Below, in pieces: positions 42,970-55,760 of a stretch of DNA of 64,000 nt; the stretch's first letter is position 1; each line of letters begins with the position of its first letter. The position numbers and the translations under genes were made by a program. Source of the stretch: Didymella arachidicola (taxonomy: Eukaryota > Ascomycota > Dothideomycetes > Pleosporales > Didymellaceae); assembly GCA_016630955.3 (NCBI GenBank), contig CM049996.1:124001-188000 (forward strand), read 5' to 3'. The notes under the pieces are model-generated. The model worked only from the letters and a program-made list of their open reading frames with translations, did not search any database and was not told where the DNA came from.

Positions 42970-43942
42970 AGCTGTGATAGGAGGCAATGCGGTGCCGTGA
43001 AGCCGTAGGAGTCGGGTAAGACGGACAGCAGCAGGTAAATAACGAGAGATGAGGCTCCATTAGAGCTGGCCAAAGCCAGGGGAGCTACAACACGCGACAA
43101 GCAGGGTAGCTGTCACAGCTACGTCATGTTTGAGGCTGTTATGCGCCACAGTGTGGCTGGTAGAAACATGTTGCGGTCGAGCCAAGCCATTCTCTCTACC
43201 TTCACCGACCTGATCTAGACCACCATCACGATGCCCTTGAAAAGTTTCATCAGGGAATTTTGATGGAGTCATGCAACGAATCAATGCAGGCTGATGACTC
43301 CAGTCGTTTTGATGAAGCAAGCAGAAGTTCCTCTAAGACCTCGAGACTTGCCAGCGAGAAGTCGCAAATAGGCCTACGCCGTCCGTAAAACTCGAGGAGA
43401 CTCGAGTAAACAGCATGTGGCCTAGACACATCCTACTACGCGGAGTATTTAGGCCGGCACCAAGCACCACGACAAGCGTCCGAAGCCTCGCCATGGCCTC
43501 TTGACAGCGGACCTCATATATACCTCTTGGCGGCGTACTCGTTCGAAACACTGTGCTCGTTTTCCCGCCAATGGTTCGATCCGCCCCCCACAAACCACCA
43601 GAGGATCCCCCGAATCGCAGGCTGGCAAAAGTCTGGGGTAAGCCAGCTTCTCAAAAGGTATATTGAGGGCGCACTTGGCAGGCTGCGGCAGTCTTAGCCT
43701 GACGGTGGATTGACGTTGTGTGCAACCAGATTCAGTGAGGACTGCTTCGCAAGCTTGTTGCGGTAGATGAACATGGCTTGCGACGGGGAAATTCTGCGAT
43801 ATTGCGAAATAGATGTGCCTCGAGATTTCCGTGCTGGAAGGGCACTGCAACAGCAGTATAAGAGAGGAACAAGCTCGATACACGTTCATTCAAACAGTGC
43901 CAAACTGACTCCTGAACTGCCTCTCCTCAAGATTGCTTCACC
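42970..43942. promoter_or_regulatory. Divergent region MCU / pectate lyase
   Basis: 0.97 kb between divergent start codons. Minus-strand frames at 43333-43889 have no motif. It carries the promoters of both genes. Confidence 0.5.
43857..43861 (+). promoter_or_regulatory. Probable TATA box of the pectate lyase gene
   Basis: A TATAA in GCAGTATAAGAGAGG lies 86 bp upstream of the ATG at 43943, a reasonable place for a TATA element of a highly inducible secreted-enzyme gene. Confidence 0.5.
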
Positions 43943-44806
43943 ATGCACACCTCTACTTTCCTCCTCGCAGCCACCACCGCAGGCCTAGCAGCCGCACACC
44001 CTCATAACGACCACGTCGCCCGCGCGGTTACTAACACAGAACTGCAAACCACGTTCCCCAAACCAACTGGCACTAGTTTGCTCGCAGCCGTCCAGACCAT
44101 CTTGGCCGGTAAATCCTTCGATGGCGGCATGAAGCAGTGGGACCGGAGCGTTTCGACATGCAACGAACAAGCCGAAGGCGGCGATTCAGATGCCGTATTC
44201 CTTTTGCAAGACGGCGCAACCCTGTCCAATGCCATCATAGGCCCGAACAATGGCGAGGGCGTGCACTGTCTTGGTACATGTACGCTGAACAACATCTGGT
44301 GGGTCGATGTGTGTGAGGATGCTGCGACGTTTAAGCAGAGCAGCGGGACGAGCTATGTCAACGGCGGAGGAGCCAAGGGCGCGAGCGACAAGGTTTTACA
44401 GCACAATGGCGGAGTGAGTTTCTGTTTCTCTTGCCTGGACCACATCGTCTTCCTTTTTGTGCAGACTGCGAGACGGACACAGTACTGACATACTCCGAAG
44501 GGCACCGTGGCCGTGAAGAACTTCTACGCCGAGAACATCGGCAAACTATACCGCTCGTGCGGAAACTGCGAGAAGCAGTATGCGCGCAAAAGCTCGTTCA
44601 CCAACATCAAAGTTGTTACTGGGAAGCTGGTTGCTGGCGTCAACGGCAACGAGGGAGATTCGACGACGATCAAGGATAGCTGCTTGATTGATACCAAGTT
44701 TTGTGACTTGTATAAGGGAGTCACGAGTGGCGAGCCGACGAAAACGTTGTCGGGCCCAGATGGGAAGACTTGCGCTACGAGTGGGATCAAGACAAGTGGG
44801 TGTTAG
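43943..44806 (+). CDS. Secreted pectate lyase, PL3 family (2 exons)
   Basis: Exons 43943-44413 and 44501-44806 (intron GTGAGT to GAAG); 258 residues, normal for PL3. The signal peptide is MHTSTFLLAATTAGLAAA, followed by a dibasic-free propeptide-like stretch. The family pattern is visible: GGMKQWDRS, AVFLLQDGATLSNAIIG, GVHCLGTCTLNNIWWVDVCEDAAT, GGGAKGASDKVLQHNG, then VAVKNFYAENIGKLYRSCG. Eight or more Cys residues are present, as in disulfide-rich PL3 enzymes. It cleaves polygalacturonate by beta-elimination and is typical of plant-degrading or plant-associated fungi. Gene copy number and regulation cannot be seen here. Confidence 0.93.
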
Positions 44807-47800
44807 GTTGCGAATAGTGTGAGAGTGGAGAAAGGCCACGTATTGTTGGACAGTCAAGCCATTGTCAGGGTCTGCGATGTAGTATGGGCGCATTATGGTT
44901 ATGGATGCTTACCAGCTCTTACTACTCCTATGTGGTGGTGCTTTGCCGTCTGAATGAGGCACCTGACTTGGCTTAGCAATAGGGCTTAAAAGTCGTGTTG
45001 TTGACAACCGTCCTCGTTTCGCATAGATTGAGTGCATACATGGCCATGCATTGCCACGTTTTGCAGCAGCCCACATGCACAATTCCATGGTGGCGCAATG
45101 ACCCACCACATAGCAACCCCGTTCCTACACCGACTGATACGATAATAGGTACCATGAGGCCCGTGATAACAGTGGCACAGTCCGTATATGCTGAGTCCTG
45201 GAACAGCCTGTCATTTCCACGTTCCCGTGCTTTGCGTCGTGCAGTCGTTTACCTGCGCGACTGTACCCGATGCCTCAGATTTAGTGGTCAAGCTGTTTGT
45301 ACGGTACGGACTCGCTTCCTCTCACATGGAGACGTCGCATCTTACTACAGACTGAAAGCATTCAGTGCTCTGACTACTTCCAGGGTCGATGACCTGGCGC
45401 TGCGGCGCAATGTACGCCGCTCGTCGTGCAACTTCTGGCCTGCAGCTCCAGCCGTGCTCTGCTGATGGCGACGTCCGCTGACCGCATTCCAGCATCCAGG
45501 TTCCACGCGACATGAGCCGTACCATGGCGTTCTCTGTGCGACAAACAACGGCGCCTCGCTGATCAGGCTGCAAGGATATTGCACCTTCGGACCGAAAAGA
45601 ACTGACGTGCAGCGTCAAGCATGCAGGTACAGAAGCAATACCCATCGCGCGCTGCTGTCGCGCTGGGAACGTCCATTCTATTGTGCGCTACTGTCGTATT
45701 GTCTCGCTCCTTACCTGATTGCAGCAGCAATGATTACAGGTCGTGGCGTGTTACGAAGAGTAAGGGTAGAGTACGAGTTGACGTTGTGATTACCTTGTGG
45801 CACAGCGTCAAGCGTTGGGGCTATGGGACGATCGGTGGAGACGATGCTGCAATCGACGTGCCCTTTCCTTTCTCCCAGAACCGTTATTGGCGTGCGTCCG
45901 CAGATGCAGTGATGTGTGTGCAACAACGCAAGGGGCGACAAGCGAATCTAGTGTGACCACGGCGCGCTGACGTACCCTTTGAGAAAGAGTCTGCCTTCAG
46001 AACTCAACATGATCGTTTACAGTATCAATGATCTGCGGTGACAGCTCGCACGGTCGATGTGGGTATGTGCTGGCTTCGTGGGGAACGTGATCTACAGGTC
46101 GGCATGACCGGGTTGCTGGAAGACTACAACGTGTTACTCAACGGCGAACGACAGCGATTCCAAACGGTACTGCATTGCCACGTCGTCACACCCCGGTCAG
46201 GACGTTTGCTGTGTCTGTATGTGTGACCACGTTGTTGACCGCGTGGGGCTTGCGAGGACGACCAGTAGCAGAGGCGCTTAGCCGTTTGCTGAGGGGACAA
46301 TAGAAAGAATAGATGAGACGACTCGGGATTGTTGAACGCAGCGTGAGGTTGCGGTGCACACAGTCGCGCGACATTCCTGTCCAATTATCAGACCCTCATT
46401 TCCAAGAAAGCCCGTAGGATCATCCTCCGCAGCGTTCTCCAATGATACACAAGGCTGCTATCTCTGGACAACGAATCGTTATGCCAGTGGATGATTTTGC
46501 ACTCACACCGATATCGCTAAAATAGTCCTTCATGTAAGGATAGCTTTCGACATGTGCAGACGAGGAAAACAGCCTGTTGCCGGTATAGCCGGCGTCTGTC
46601 TGCATAGAACATGCGATCTGAAATTCACAACTTCGCATGGCTGGTGGTGGGGATCTGGAGACAAGCATGAAAATCCAAAGAATGTCGAAATGTGATGCGT
46701 CCGCTGGATTGGCCGACTGCGAAGTCGCAATCACTCCGTAGGGGGCCGGCAAGGCGTCCCGATGTGGAGCAATGGTTTGCTTCAGGTGTCCATTTCCTTT
46801 TCGATAGACTGAAATGCACTGACTCTTTCCACGGCGCTGGAGGGTGAGGTCTCGCAGGCATTTCACCATGGGGAATGTCTGAGCATTTGCGTGACCCATG
46901 TTGCCAGCAGAATGTCCCTTGCGAACACGTCTCGTGTATGCGTCTGTGGATATTGGAGCAGAGGCCATGGCGTGAGGTCAGGCAAGGGTTGAGTGTGTAG
47001 TTAGACGCCGTCGCCTACAGTGGATGCTGTTCCGCTGCGGATACCGGGCCATAGTGTAAGAGAAAACCCGGGGCACAGGGTCTGCCATTTCGTGCAAACG
47101 ATGCACCAGTCGCGGCGACTCGCTTCACGGAGGTTCATCTCGTGCGACCTGGGAAGTATGTCCGGCCTTCCCAATGCTGCTCATCCTGGCCGTGAGCGCG
47201 GCTCCTTACAGCGTCGTCGAAGAAAGTGCGAGGGTCTAACGCTGCTGCGCGGCACCACGGCTTCGCATTCTGGCACAGCTCCGCGTCCTTTTGTCACCAC
47301 TCATCAAAAGCGCGCCGTGTGACCTGGGAGCGGTCCTCAGCGCATCTGCACCGTTTCAGCAGCACGCACCCACATCCTAACATTGGGTTCTAGTCAGTTA
47401 CCGCATTTGGCACTGTTACCGGACTAGTCGATCGTCCTGACAAGAATCCATTTGCAATCCGCTTCTCCGTTGGCGATTGCGCGGCGAGGAGTCTGCCAAG
47501 AGATTCAAGATAGCTTTCGTGGAGTGCCAGATAGAGAGGAGGCGACTCCCTGGAGAGGATGGCGGTCGCAATTCGGCAGCCTCCGCTTCCGCTTCTGCGA
47601 GATGGCGTCCATCGTGGAAGTCGTTTTGATAAAAGCAACGCCAATTGGTCGGCGACTGGCGATCTGCAGCACCCTTCGAGAACGGCATGTCAGCCACTCC
47701 ACTGCCAGAGGTTCCCCAGCCCGCGCTGTGCTTGCTCGCCGGCATACTTCGCACGGCGGATTTTGCCAAGAATTTTTTGCTTGTCCCTTCGCGTGGCCCC

Positions 47801-48110
47801 GCTGGGCTAGCCAGGGCTGGCGCAAGCCGATCATGAGAGCATGGGTCGGATTGGACACCCTGACGGCGAGACCATCAGTGGGCACGCCTCGTCGCTGCCC
47901 AGCAAATCCTTATCTTGGGGCGGGATGCAGATGCTTTACCCATGCTCATACCATCTGAACTTAAAAGTTCGTCCTGTCCTTCATACTCAAGTTGGAGGTG
48001 ACTTGGTGCAGATCGCCTACCTGGCTCCCTTGACACTCTTTGGACTGTCCCTTCGCTGGACTTTATCCACCCCTTCGACACTCTCTTAATCCTTCACAGA
48101 GTTTTCCAAC
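44807..48110. other. 3.3 kb gene-poor region
   Basis: Many short overlapping frames on both strands, none with a motif or clean intron structure. The best is a minus-strand 182-codon frame (46420-46968), listed separately. The right end should hold the AzgA promoter, with CT-rich sequence near 48030-48090. Confidence 0.4.
46420..46968 (-). CDS. Weak candidate gene, 182 codons, no family
   Basis: An ATG-started frame with mixed composition (MASAPISTDAYTRRV; KGHSAGNMGHANAQTF). No domain, no signal peptide, no splice evidence. A frame of this length is not unusual by chance in 64 kb, so it is only a placeholder. Confidence 0.2.
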   Translation of the reverse strand: MASAPISTDAYTRRVRKGHSAGNMGHANAQTFPMVKCLRDLTLQRRGKSQCISVYRKGNGHLKQTIAPHRDALPAPYGVIATSQSANPADASHFDILWIFMLVSRSPPPAMRSCEFQIACSMQTDAGYTGNRLFSSSAHVESYPYMKDYFSDIGVSAKSSTGITIRCPEIAALCIIGERCGG

Positions 48111-50228
48111 ATGGGTTTCGCTGAGAAGTCCAACCACGCCATTGCGCGCTCCTTCGTGGGCAAGTACTTTCGTCTTGACGGCTCTGGTCACGTATGTCAC
48201 GCTACACATGAAGTCTGATTCTTCACTGACAACTTTCACAGCCCAAAGAACGCAAGGATGCACACTTCTGGACTGAGTTCCGCGCCGGTCTCGCGACCTT
48301 CTTCGCTATGGCCTACATCATCTCGGTCAACTGTATGGCTATCATGACTGGAACCTCAAGAAGCTTGCTCATCATCTCCAGCTACCATTTTGGCCGACAC
48401 TGGCGGTACCTGTGTCTGCCCGCCTGAGAGCATGACTGATCTCTGCGCCACCAACGACGAGTACCTCCTTTGCAAAGCAGTTGTCAAGCGTGATCTCGTC
48501 ACTGCCACGGCTGCCATTTCTGCTTTGACTTCGTTCTGCATGGGACTTTTCGCCAACATGCCCATTGCCCTCGCCCCAGGAATGGGTCTGAACGCCTACT
48601 TTGCCTACACGGTTGTTGGTTTCCACGGATCTGGTACGTCAAGTTACACCGATCGCCTTCTACGTTTTTGTATTACTTTTTGTCATACATGTCAAGTCGA
48701 TAGACCCTGGCGTGGTTGCACGAGTTTCTTCTCCTGAAACGATAGCTAATTGCTTTTCAGGTATGGTGCCATACCAGGTTGCATTGACTGCTGTCTTCGT
48801 GGAAGGCTTTGTCTTTGTTGGTCTCACTATCCTCGGCATTCGTCAATGGCTTGCAAGGTATGTTGGCATCTGTGTTCTTCCAATTTCCCTTGGCGTCAGA
48901 CTTTTGTGCGCCGGCTTGCACCTCGGCGCGGTTCGGTTCCACTTGGACCCCATCGCCAGCCACTTCGCCACACGTCACTCTTCACAAGAATTAACGCTGA
49001 TTTTGTTCCGTGTAGAGCTATCCCGGCTAGTATCAAGCTCGCGACAGGTGTCGGAATCGGACTTTACCTCACCATCATTGGCCTTACGTACTCGGCCGGT
49101 ATTGGTCTGATCACCGGCGCCGTATCGACTCCCCTCGAACTTGCAGGATGTGAGGATCAGTTCAAGGACGAGACCGGCGTCTGCCCGGGAGGCCACAAGA
49201 TGCGCAACCCGACTCTATGGATTGGCATTTTCTGTGGTGGTGTCCTGACTGTCATGCTTATGCTGTACCGTGTCAAGGGCGCCATCATCTTCGGCATCTT
49301 GCTCGTTTCGATCATCTCCTGGCCCCGCCCTACGGACGTTACCTACTTCCCCTACACGACTCTCGGCAACGATTCGTTCGATTTCTTCAAGAAGGTCGTC
49401 ACCTTCCACCCGATCCAGAAGGTCCTTGTTGTCCAGGAATGGAACGTCTCACAGTACGCGGGCCAGTTCGGTCTTGCTTTCATCACTTTCCTCTACGTCG
49501 ACATTCTCGATTGCACAGGTACCATGTACTCGATGGCCCGCTACTGTGGAGCTATCGACGAGCGCACCCAGGATTTCGAGAACTCTTCGATCGCCTACAG
49601 CATCGATGCTATGGGTGTAACCATCGGTTCCCTCTTTGGCTGCTCCCCAGTCACTGCGTACATTGAATCCGGTGCTGGTATCTCTGAAGGAGGAAAGACT
49701 GGTCTCACTGCAATGTTCACTGGCCTCTCCTTCTTCATTGCCATCTTTTTTGCTCCAATCTTCGCCTCGATCCCTCCATGGGCCACCGGATGTACGCTTG
49801 TCATTGTCGGTTCCCTCATGGCCCAGTCAGCCAAGGACATCAACTGGAAGTACATGGGCGACGCTGTCCCTGCATTCCTTACTATCGCCATCATGCCATT
49901 CACCTACTCGATCGCCTACGGTCTCATCGCCGGTATCTGCTCGTACATTCTCATCAATACCCTCGTCTTTGTCATCGAGAAGTCGTCTGGCGGCCGCATC
50001 GTTCCTCCCAACAAGGAGGAGAAGGAACCCTGGACATGGCGCATTCCTGGTGGCTTCCTACCTCCGTGGGTGCAGCGCATTGCCTCGGGCAAGAAGGACT
50101 TCTGGAAGCGTGACCCCGAGTCTGAAGGTGTTGCTACTGGCCAGGCGAGCGAGAACAGCTCGACACACAACCCGTCTGAGAAGCACTATATTCAGGATAA
50201 GCAGGCGGCTGGCGAGAAGATCATGTGA
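48111..50228 (+). CDS. azgA: AzgA-type adenine/guanine/hypoxanthine permease (5 exons)
   Basis: Exons 48111-48191, 48242-48332, 48382-48633, 48761-48857 and 49016-50228; 577 residues, near the 580 of Aspergillus AzgA. All junctions keep frame; the last two introns are longer (127 and 158 nt). About 14 hydrophobic segments. Family features: EFRAGLATFFAMAYIISVN, the GLFANMPIALAPGMGLNAYFAYT substrate helix, the EGFVFVGLTI helix, and the late ...GSLFGCSPVTAYIESGAGISEGGKTGLTA block. The protein takes up purine bases by proton symport at the plasma membrane. The C-terminal tail is hydrophilic, as in related proteins. Nothing shows the transcription control. Confidence 0.95.
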
Positions 50229-51066
50229 GGATCTGTTCCGTGAATAGATTGGGGCAGATGGCAAAAGTTGCAAGCGTTGCACAGTCGCTATGGCGCTGGA
50301 TTTGTTTCATCGATAGCATTGCATTTGGTAATGCGTGGGAACCTAGTAGATACCCTCACTTTAATTTGACTTTGCAAGATCATCTTCCGTGCCGGGTCTC
50401 AGCAGATCACCTCGCCAGATGACGCGCCGGTCAAATACTGTTAGTTCCTGACGCAACGAACCGTCACGCGGACTCGTCCGCTACCCGCCATTGCAGCGAT
50501 AGCCGCCGAACTGCCGCTCTTCTCATCCGCACACGATGCCCGCAGCCAAGACTGTCGTCGAAGCAAGACGCACACTGACTGGCGGGTGTCTTGTGGGTTC
50601 GATGCGGCTTGTCAGCACGGGGCGTCGGTATCGGCGGAGGAGCAGGACAGGTCGGAGCCTCGGTGGCCGTCCGCATGATGCACTGCTGCAGGGCCTCGGC
50701 CCACTCGATCCTACCGTTGGACTTTTGCCTGGAGGGGCGGTTCCGCTCGTTGACTCGACGATTTCTTGACATCTGATTTCTTGACGTTCACATGCATCAT
50801 TGCTTAATAAGAACCGTTGTAGACCATTCTCTCCTTCTCTAGTACGAGACATACTCAACTGACCACGAAGCACGCGATTCAGTGACATTACTGGAGGGAC
50901 CGCGGACAGCTCCGGCATCGCATTACCAAAGCGTCACGATTCTTGCTAAGCATTGCCAATCCACGACTGCCATTGCGACGGACGGATAGTCATATTCCGG
51001 GCAGACAGAGGCATTACAAGAGAAGGGAAACGCTGTCTTTGAGCGCATAGCCTCACCGCCACCACA
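50229..51066. other. 0.84 kb intergenic region AzgA / RIB3
   Basis: Short frames on both strands only (for example 50464-50918 -), without protein-like features. Presumed RIB3 promoter. Confidence 0.4.
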
Positions 51067-51885
51067 ATGCCCGCCGGACTCAACGGGCTGCCCGCCAACG
51101 GCACAAACGGCGTCAACGGCCACGCAGACGCGCTATCGAACCCCCCACCCGCCGATGCAGCCTTCGACTCGATACCAGACTGTGTCGCAGCGTTTGGTGC
51201 GCCCCGTCTGTCTCAATAAGCAGACCACCCACTAATCATCCTCCCAGCCAACGGCGAATTTGTCATCGTCCTCGACTCGCCCGACCGCGAAAATGAAGGC
51301 GACCTCATCATCGCCGCCGAATGCCTCACGCCCGAGAAAGCAGCCTTCATGATCCGCTACAGCAGCGGCTACATCTGCGCCCCTCTCCCCGTCTCGCGCG
51401 CCGCAGCCCTGCACCTCCCCCAGATGGTCGCAGACAACGCGGACCCGAACCGCACCGCCTACGCCATCAGCATCGACGCGGCCGCCCCCTCCATCTCGAC
51501 CGGAATCTCCGCCCACGACCGCTCGCTGACGTGCCGCATGCTGGCCGATCCCAACGCCAAGGCAAGCCAGTTCAGACGCCCGGGACACATCCTGCCGCTG
51601 CAGGCACGAGACGGGGGCGTGCGAGTCCGGAGAGGGCACACGGAGGCTGCGGTAGATTTGTGCCGGCTGGCGGGGAAGCAGCCCGTGGGTGTTATCTGCG
51701 AGATGATCCGCGATGGGGAGAGTGTGGATGGGCGGCCTGAGCTCACGGGTGCGGGCATGATGAGGACGCAGGACTGTCTCGAGTTTGGGAAGAAGTGGGG
51801 TATTAAGGTGTGCACAATAGAGGATCTGGTTACGTGGATCGAGGAGAATGATGGGAAGTTGCCGGTGCAGGCGGTCAACTATTGA
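51067..51885 (+). CDS. RIB3: 3,4-dihydroxy-2-butanone-4-phosphate synthase (RIB3)
   Basis: Exons 51067-51196 and 51248-51885 (51-nt intron, GTGCGC to CCCAG); 255 residues. It converts ribulose 5-phosphate to the four-carbon precursor of riboflavin, with formate release. Motifs: metal-binding DSPDRENEGDLIIAAE; IRYSSGYICAPL; TGISAHDRS; PGHILPLQAR; RRGHTEAAVDLCRLAG; and VICEMIRDGES. The N-terminal 45 residues are low-complexity (NGLPANGTNGVNGH) and split from the enzyme by the intron. Unlike many bacterial proteins it has no fused GTP cyclohydrolase II domain. Confidence 0.95.
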
Positions 51886-52437
51886 GCTTACGGCGGTGAG
51901 AATGAAAGGGTCGTAGCAAGGTTGGGAATATGTGAGGGTCGAGGCTATGTGCATGTTTGGAGTCTGGCTTATCTTCTCCCGGTAGAGTCTGTATCATGCA
52001 GGAGCCCTGTATTAACAAAGCGGCAATACAACTTAGGAACTTGTGTGCTCCGTCTCGCAGATTACAATAAACTTTCACGTGCAGGTTGGGTACCATTCTA
52101 CCTACCAACAAGTAGGGCGATGCATCAGTCCTATACACGGCAGGCATGGGAAGCAGTTGCTCCTCCACCAAGACGCGTGCGCGAAGCATGATTCCCTCGT
52201 CAGAACAACTTGGTGAGGTGTATCTCTCCTGTAGGACAAACTAGACACAGAACCGCACCCCTACGAGATTCGCCAGATAGTAAACGATACCCCGCCCCAC
52301 ACCCACGTGTTTTGGCGACAACGCTAACCCGCACCGCGTCCCACGCGTCACCCCAACGCCTCACCACTAAACACCACCATTATCACCAATCACACCTTTC
52401 TCCACTCCCAACATCACCATCAACACCTCCGTTCGCC
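51886..52437. promoter_or_regulatory. Intergenic region RIB3 / dynactin p27
   Basis: 0.55 kb. No gene seen; the right half is C-rich (CCACC, CACCAC runs) just before the next start, typical of a fungal leader. Confidence 0.4.
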
Positions 52438-53164
52438 ATGTCATCCCGCGACCCCCGCCGCACATCCACCGCCCACACAGCCTCAAAACGCACCTCCCTC
52501 CTCCCACGCCCATCCTCCATCGCCATCGACCCCTCGGCCCTGATCGCCCAGCACGCACAGCTCACCGGCTCGTACCCCATCACCATCGGCCCCGGCGCCG
52601 TGCTGCATCCGCATGCTCGCGTGAACAGCACGGGGAGCGTGGTTATGCTGGGCGAGGGCGTGGTGGTGTGTGAGCGCGCACGGGTGGGGATTGCGAGTAT
52701 CGGCACAGACGCTGCTGGACTCGCGGGCGGAGCGGAGGAGGAGAGGAGGAGGACGAGTGGGAGCGTGGTTCGGAATGATGGTGTGGTGGTGGGGCGGAAT
52801 GTGGTTGTTGAGACGGGCGCGGTGGTTGAGGGGAGTGAGATTGGGGAGGGGAGTGTGGTGGAGGCTGGGGCGGTTGTGGGGAGGGGGGCTGTGGTTGGGA
52901 AGGTGAGTTGCGTGATTATGTCTGTCTGTGTGCTGGAAAAGTTCTGACCGAGAGCAGTACTGCACGATTTCAGCGGCGTCGGTCGTCCCGCCCTATACCA
53001 CGCTTCCGGACTTCACGGTCGTGTTCAGCGGGAGCATGAAGAGGATTGATAAGACACTTCAACAACGACCGGATATACTCGGGCAGAAGATGGCGGTGCA
53101 TCAGAAACAGCTGGAGATGTTTAGGCGCTTGATTGGGAATAACATTGCGAAGTGGACGGGCTGA
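52438..53164 (+). CDS. Dynactin subunit 6 (p27)
   Basis: Exons 52438-52902 and 52958-53164 (55-nt intron, GTGAGT to AGCAG); 223 residues. The protein folds as a left-handed beta-helix built of hexapeptide repeats, visible as runs of Gly/Val pairs (GPGAVLHPHARV, GEGVVVCERARVG, GRNVVVETGAVVEGSEIGEGSVVEAGAVVG). It ends with YCTISAASVVPPYTTLPDFTVVFS and a helical tail (HQKQLEMFRRLIGNNIAKW). p27 pairs with p25 in the pointed-end complex of dynactin, which helps dynein bind cargo such as early endosomes. The N-terminal 30 residues are Ser/Thr/Arg-rich and not part of the fold. Confidence 0.88.
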
Positions 53165-55760
53165 AGAGACGGACATGAAATGCAGTGACATACAACAAGC
53201 GCAAGGATCTTGGTGCAGAGGTCCAACAGAGTACCGAGGTCGAGACGCGATTTCATGAGTACGCAGGCCATTGAGTCGCGGCAAAAGCAATTTCAAAGGC
53301 ACCCTACATGACAGCTGTTTCGCAAATTTCCACACAAGCGATAACGACACGCAGCATACGGATCTGCGCCAGCTGTTCTGGAGAAAGCAAATTGGGCTAG
53401 CCAGGCAACCAAGCGAAGCGCACATCCATTTTCCCGAACGTTGTTCGCAAGCCGACAGGCGTAGGCTGTTCCTCTGTTTTTTTTTTTTTTTTTTTCATCA
53501 GAGACGTGGGCCGGTTGCATCGCATATTTGTAGACTCTGTACAGCGCACATGTAGCCCAGAACCCGTCTTGATCTGATGATCATGATTACATGGCTTTCC
53601 GGTCAGACCACATGTCCGGACGTCCATTTAGTTTTGTATAGTGTTGTACTTGGCAGACGATAACGCAGCAGTGACCGCAGTCAAGTGGTCATGGTTCATT
53701 GAGCGAGTCGAACAGGGCTTGCACATGAATTGCGCTTTCAAGTCTATTAGAGCATGGTTCGAGTTCGCGTCCCCAGACACTTATCAAAACCATGTCCATA
53801 GCTTCTGCGTGTTTGAGGTAGACAGCAGCTTCGACACACTGCAGGAGCCTTGAACGAGTGCGCGGCAAGCAGGCTCATCACCACTCGACCCCCGAGCGAA
53901 TCAGCACCCTGCACACCCACGCTATAAAGACTCCCCTTTGTGATTGTGCGCTACTTTTCTCCCAAAACAGAATTTCTGCGTCTGCTATCTGGCTGAAAGC
54001 CACAGTTGACACGCTCATGGTTTGCGGACTCCAGGCCAATGAATACATGGTCTGTTGGGACTGGTCGCTGCAAAACAATAGTCTGTGGAGGCATGCTGTT
54101 AATCGAGTACAAGAGTCGCCAAAGCATCAGCGCGGTGAAAGTGTGATGTAGCAACAACAGCTCGCCGCGCTCTCTATCATATTTCCTTTTACCACTTCTT
54201 CAACCCCACTCCTTCGAAACCACTCGATACGATAAATTGACACCAGCAAGTCCATACTCGCTTCGCTGCCTCATCCCCGCGGTATCTCTCTCCGTCCAAG
54301 ATCACCACGCCTGACCATACTCAATCCAAAAAGCAACGTGGCAAGATCACATGGCCGCTGCGTCCCATCGCCGTCCAAAACAATCCCTCTCTGAATGCAT
54401 GCTCCTTGGGGGCTGCAAGGTGTTCAAATGTGCAAACATGGCTCCGTGATATGCACGCGGTGCTCATTCTACCAATATTACCTACCCAACCCACCGATAC
54501 AAACAACCTCCTCGCCGGATAGCCACCGAGCCACTTCCTGCTGCCTGTATCGTCAAATACCCAAACAAGACTTGACGACCTCCGATGCTTTGCCCCTTCA
54601 AAACACCAACAATACGTTTTCATGCCCCCTTTCGCTCGGTGGCTGGGTAAAAATCATGGAAACCTGGGACTCCACTACACATGCCCCCGGCTCACTATCT
54701 CCCACTTTTTTGTGTCTCAATCCTAGATCTCAACACCGTGCTCTGATTTCAGATGGGAATTGTTCCTCGATCGCACCATGGCTTTCTTGACCCGCGCGCT
54801 CAATCTCAACCTTCTCTCTTCTCGCCGACTCTTCCGGCAAGCTGTACATCTAAAAATTCCGTTATTTTTTCATAACCATCCGGCATTTGAATCATGGTCT
54901 GAGAACCTGTCCTGTGCAGAGGCCATGGTCCAAATCTTGTTCGCACCAGTCGATGTATTGTGTTTGTTCGCCCTCGAGACCATCGTCACTGCTTCCATGA
55001 TCTGAATGTAAATAAGAATCAGCAAGTGTGTGGGCGCCTGCAGTAGCAGCCTTAGATACACAGCTCTCATGGCAAGGCGTCAGAAGGTCGAGCAAATCGT
55101 GCTGCGTGCTCGCAAGATGTTTACTGATGTGCTGCGGACAACATGATGTTGCACCTGGACACAACACAGTCATGAGATGTGCGCGCACCCACACGCCTCG
55201 ATCCCTTGGCGACGTCTTGTAGAAGTCACAGATCATGTCACATTTCGTTGGCGCATTGTGTTGTTCAAGCGTTTATTGAGCTATCTACTACATGTGTAAG
55301 ATCTGCTCCGTCTCGTGTCCATCGTCCACATCATGCACCATCGGCCATACATCTACCATCATTACCCTCTCGGTAAACAATCGGGATCGAACGTAAGCCA
55401 GCCAGGTTTGTAACAGCTGCTGTGAGGTATCATACTGGGAAATCCATCAATCCTCCCATATCATGTCGCTGTCGTCGCAGACTCATCCATCTATGATACA
55501 AACAAATTAAGGACCGTAAAAACCCAACTCAGTAGATCGAGATTGGGTGACAGCCAACGTCCAGTCAAGGGGTCGGTGTCGCGAGAAGGGGAGACCGCGT
55601 CGAAATCGTCAGAACTTTTGGGTGCATTCGTGAGCCGTCCGCCATCGTGAAGAAACCGTGGACCGTACGCCGTTCGCCATTAAGAAAGAGTTGAAACCAG
55701 AGGTCGCTGTCGATCGAAAGTGATGCGGAGCGAGTCCTACTCGGTAGCAACTAGAGAAAT
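53165..55760. other. 2.6 kb convergent region between dynactin p27 and PAB1
   Basis: No supported gene. Short frames (54395-54790 +, 54892-55236 -, 53858-54151 +) lack motifs. It includes a T run of about 20 near 53478-53497. The PAB1 end probably carries a long 3' UTR. Confidence 0.4.

Noticed and set aside
43561..43640. A possible T-arm (GGTTCGATCC) suggesting a tRNA
   Set aside because: The rest of the cloverleaf (acceptor stem, D-arm, anticodon arm) could not be folded around it.
47416..47885. Overlapping Arg-rich frames on both strands upstream of AzgA
   Set aside because: No motif, no intron structure, overlapping in several phases: typical of non-coding sequence.
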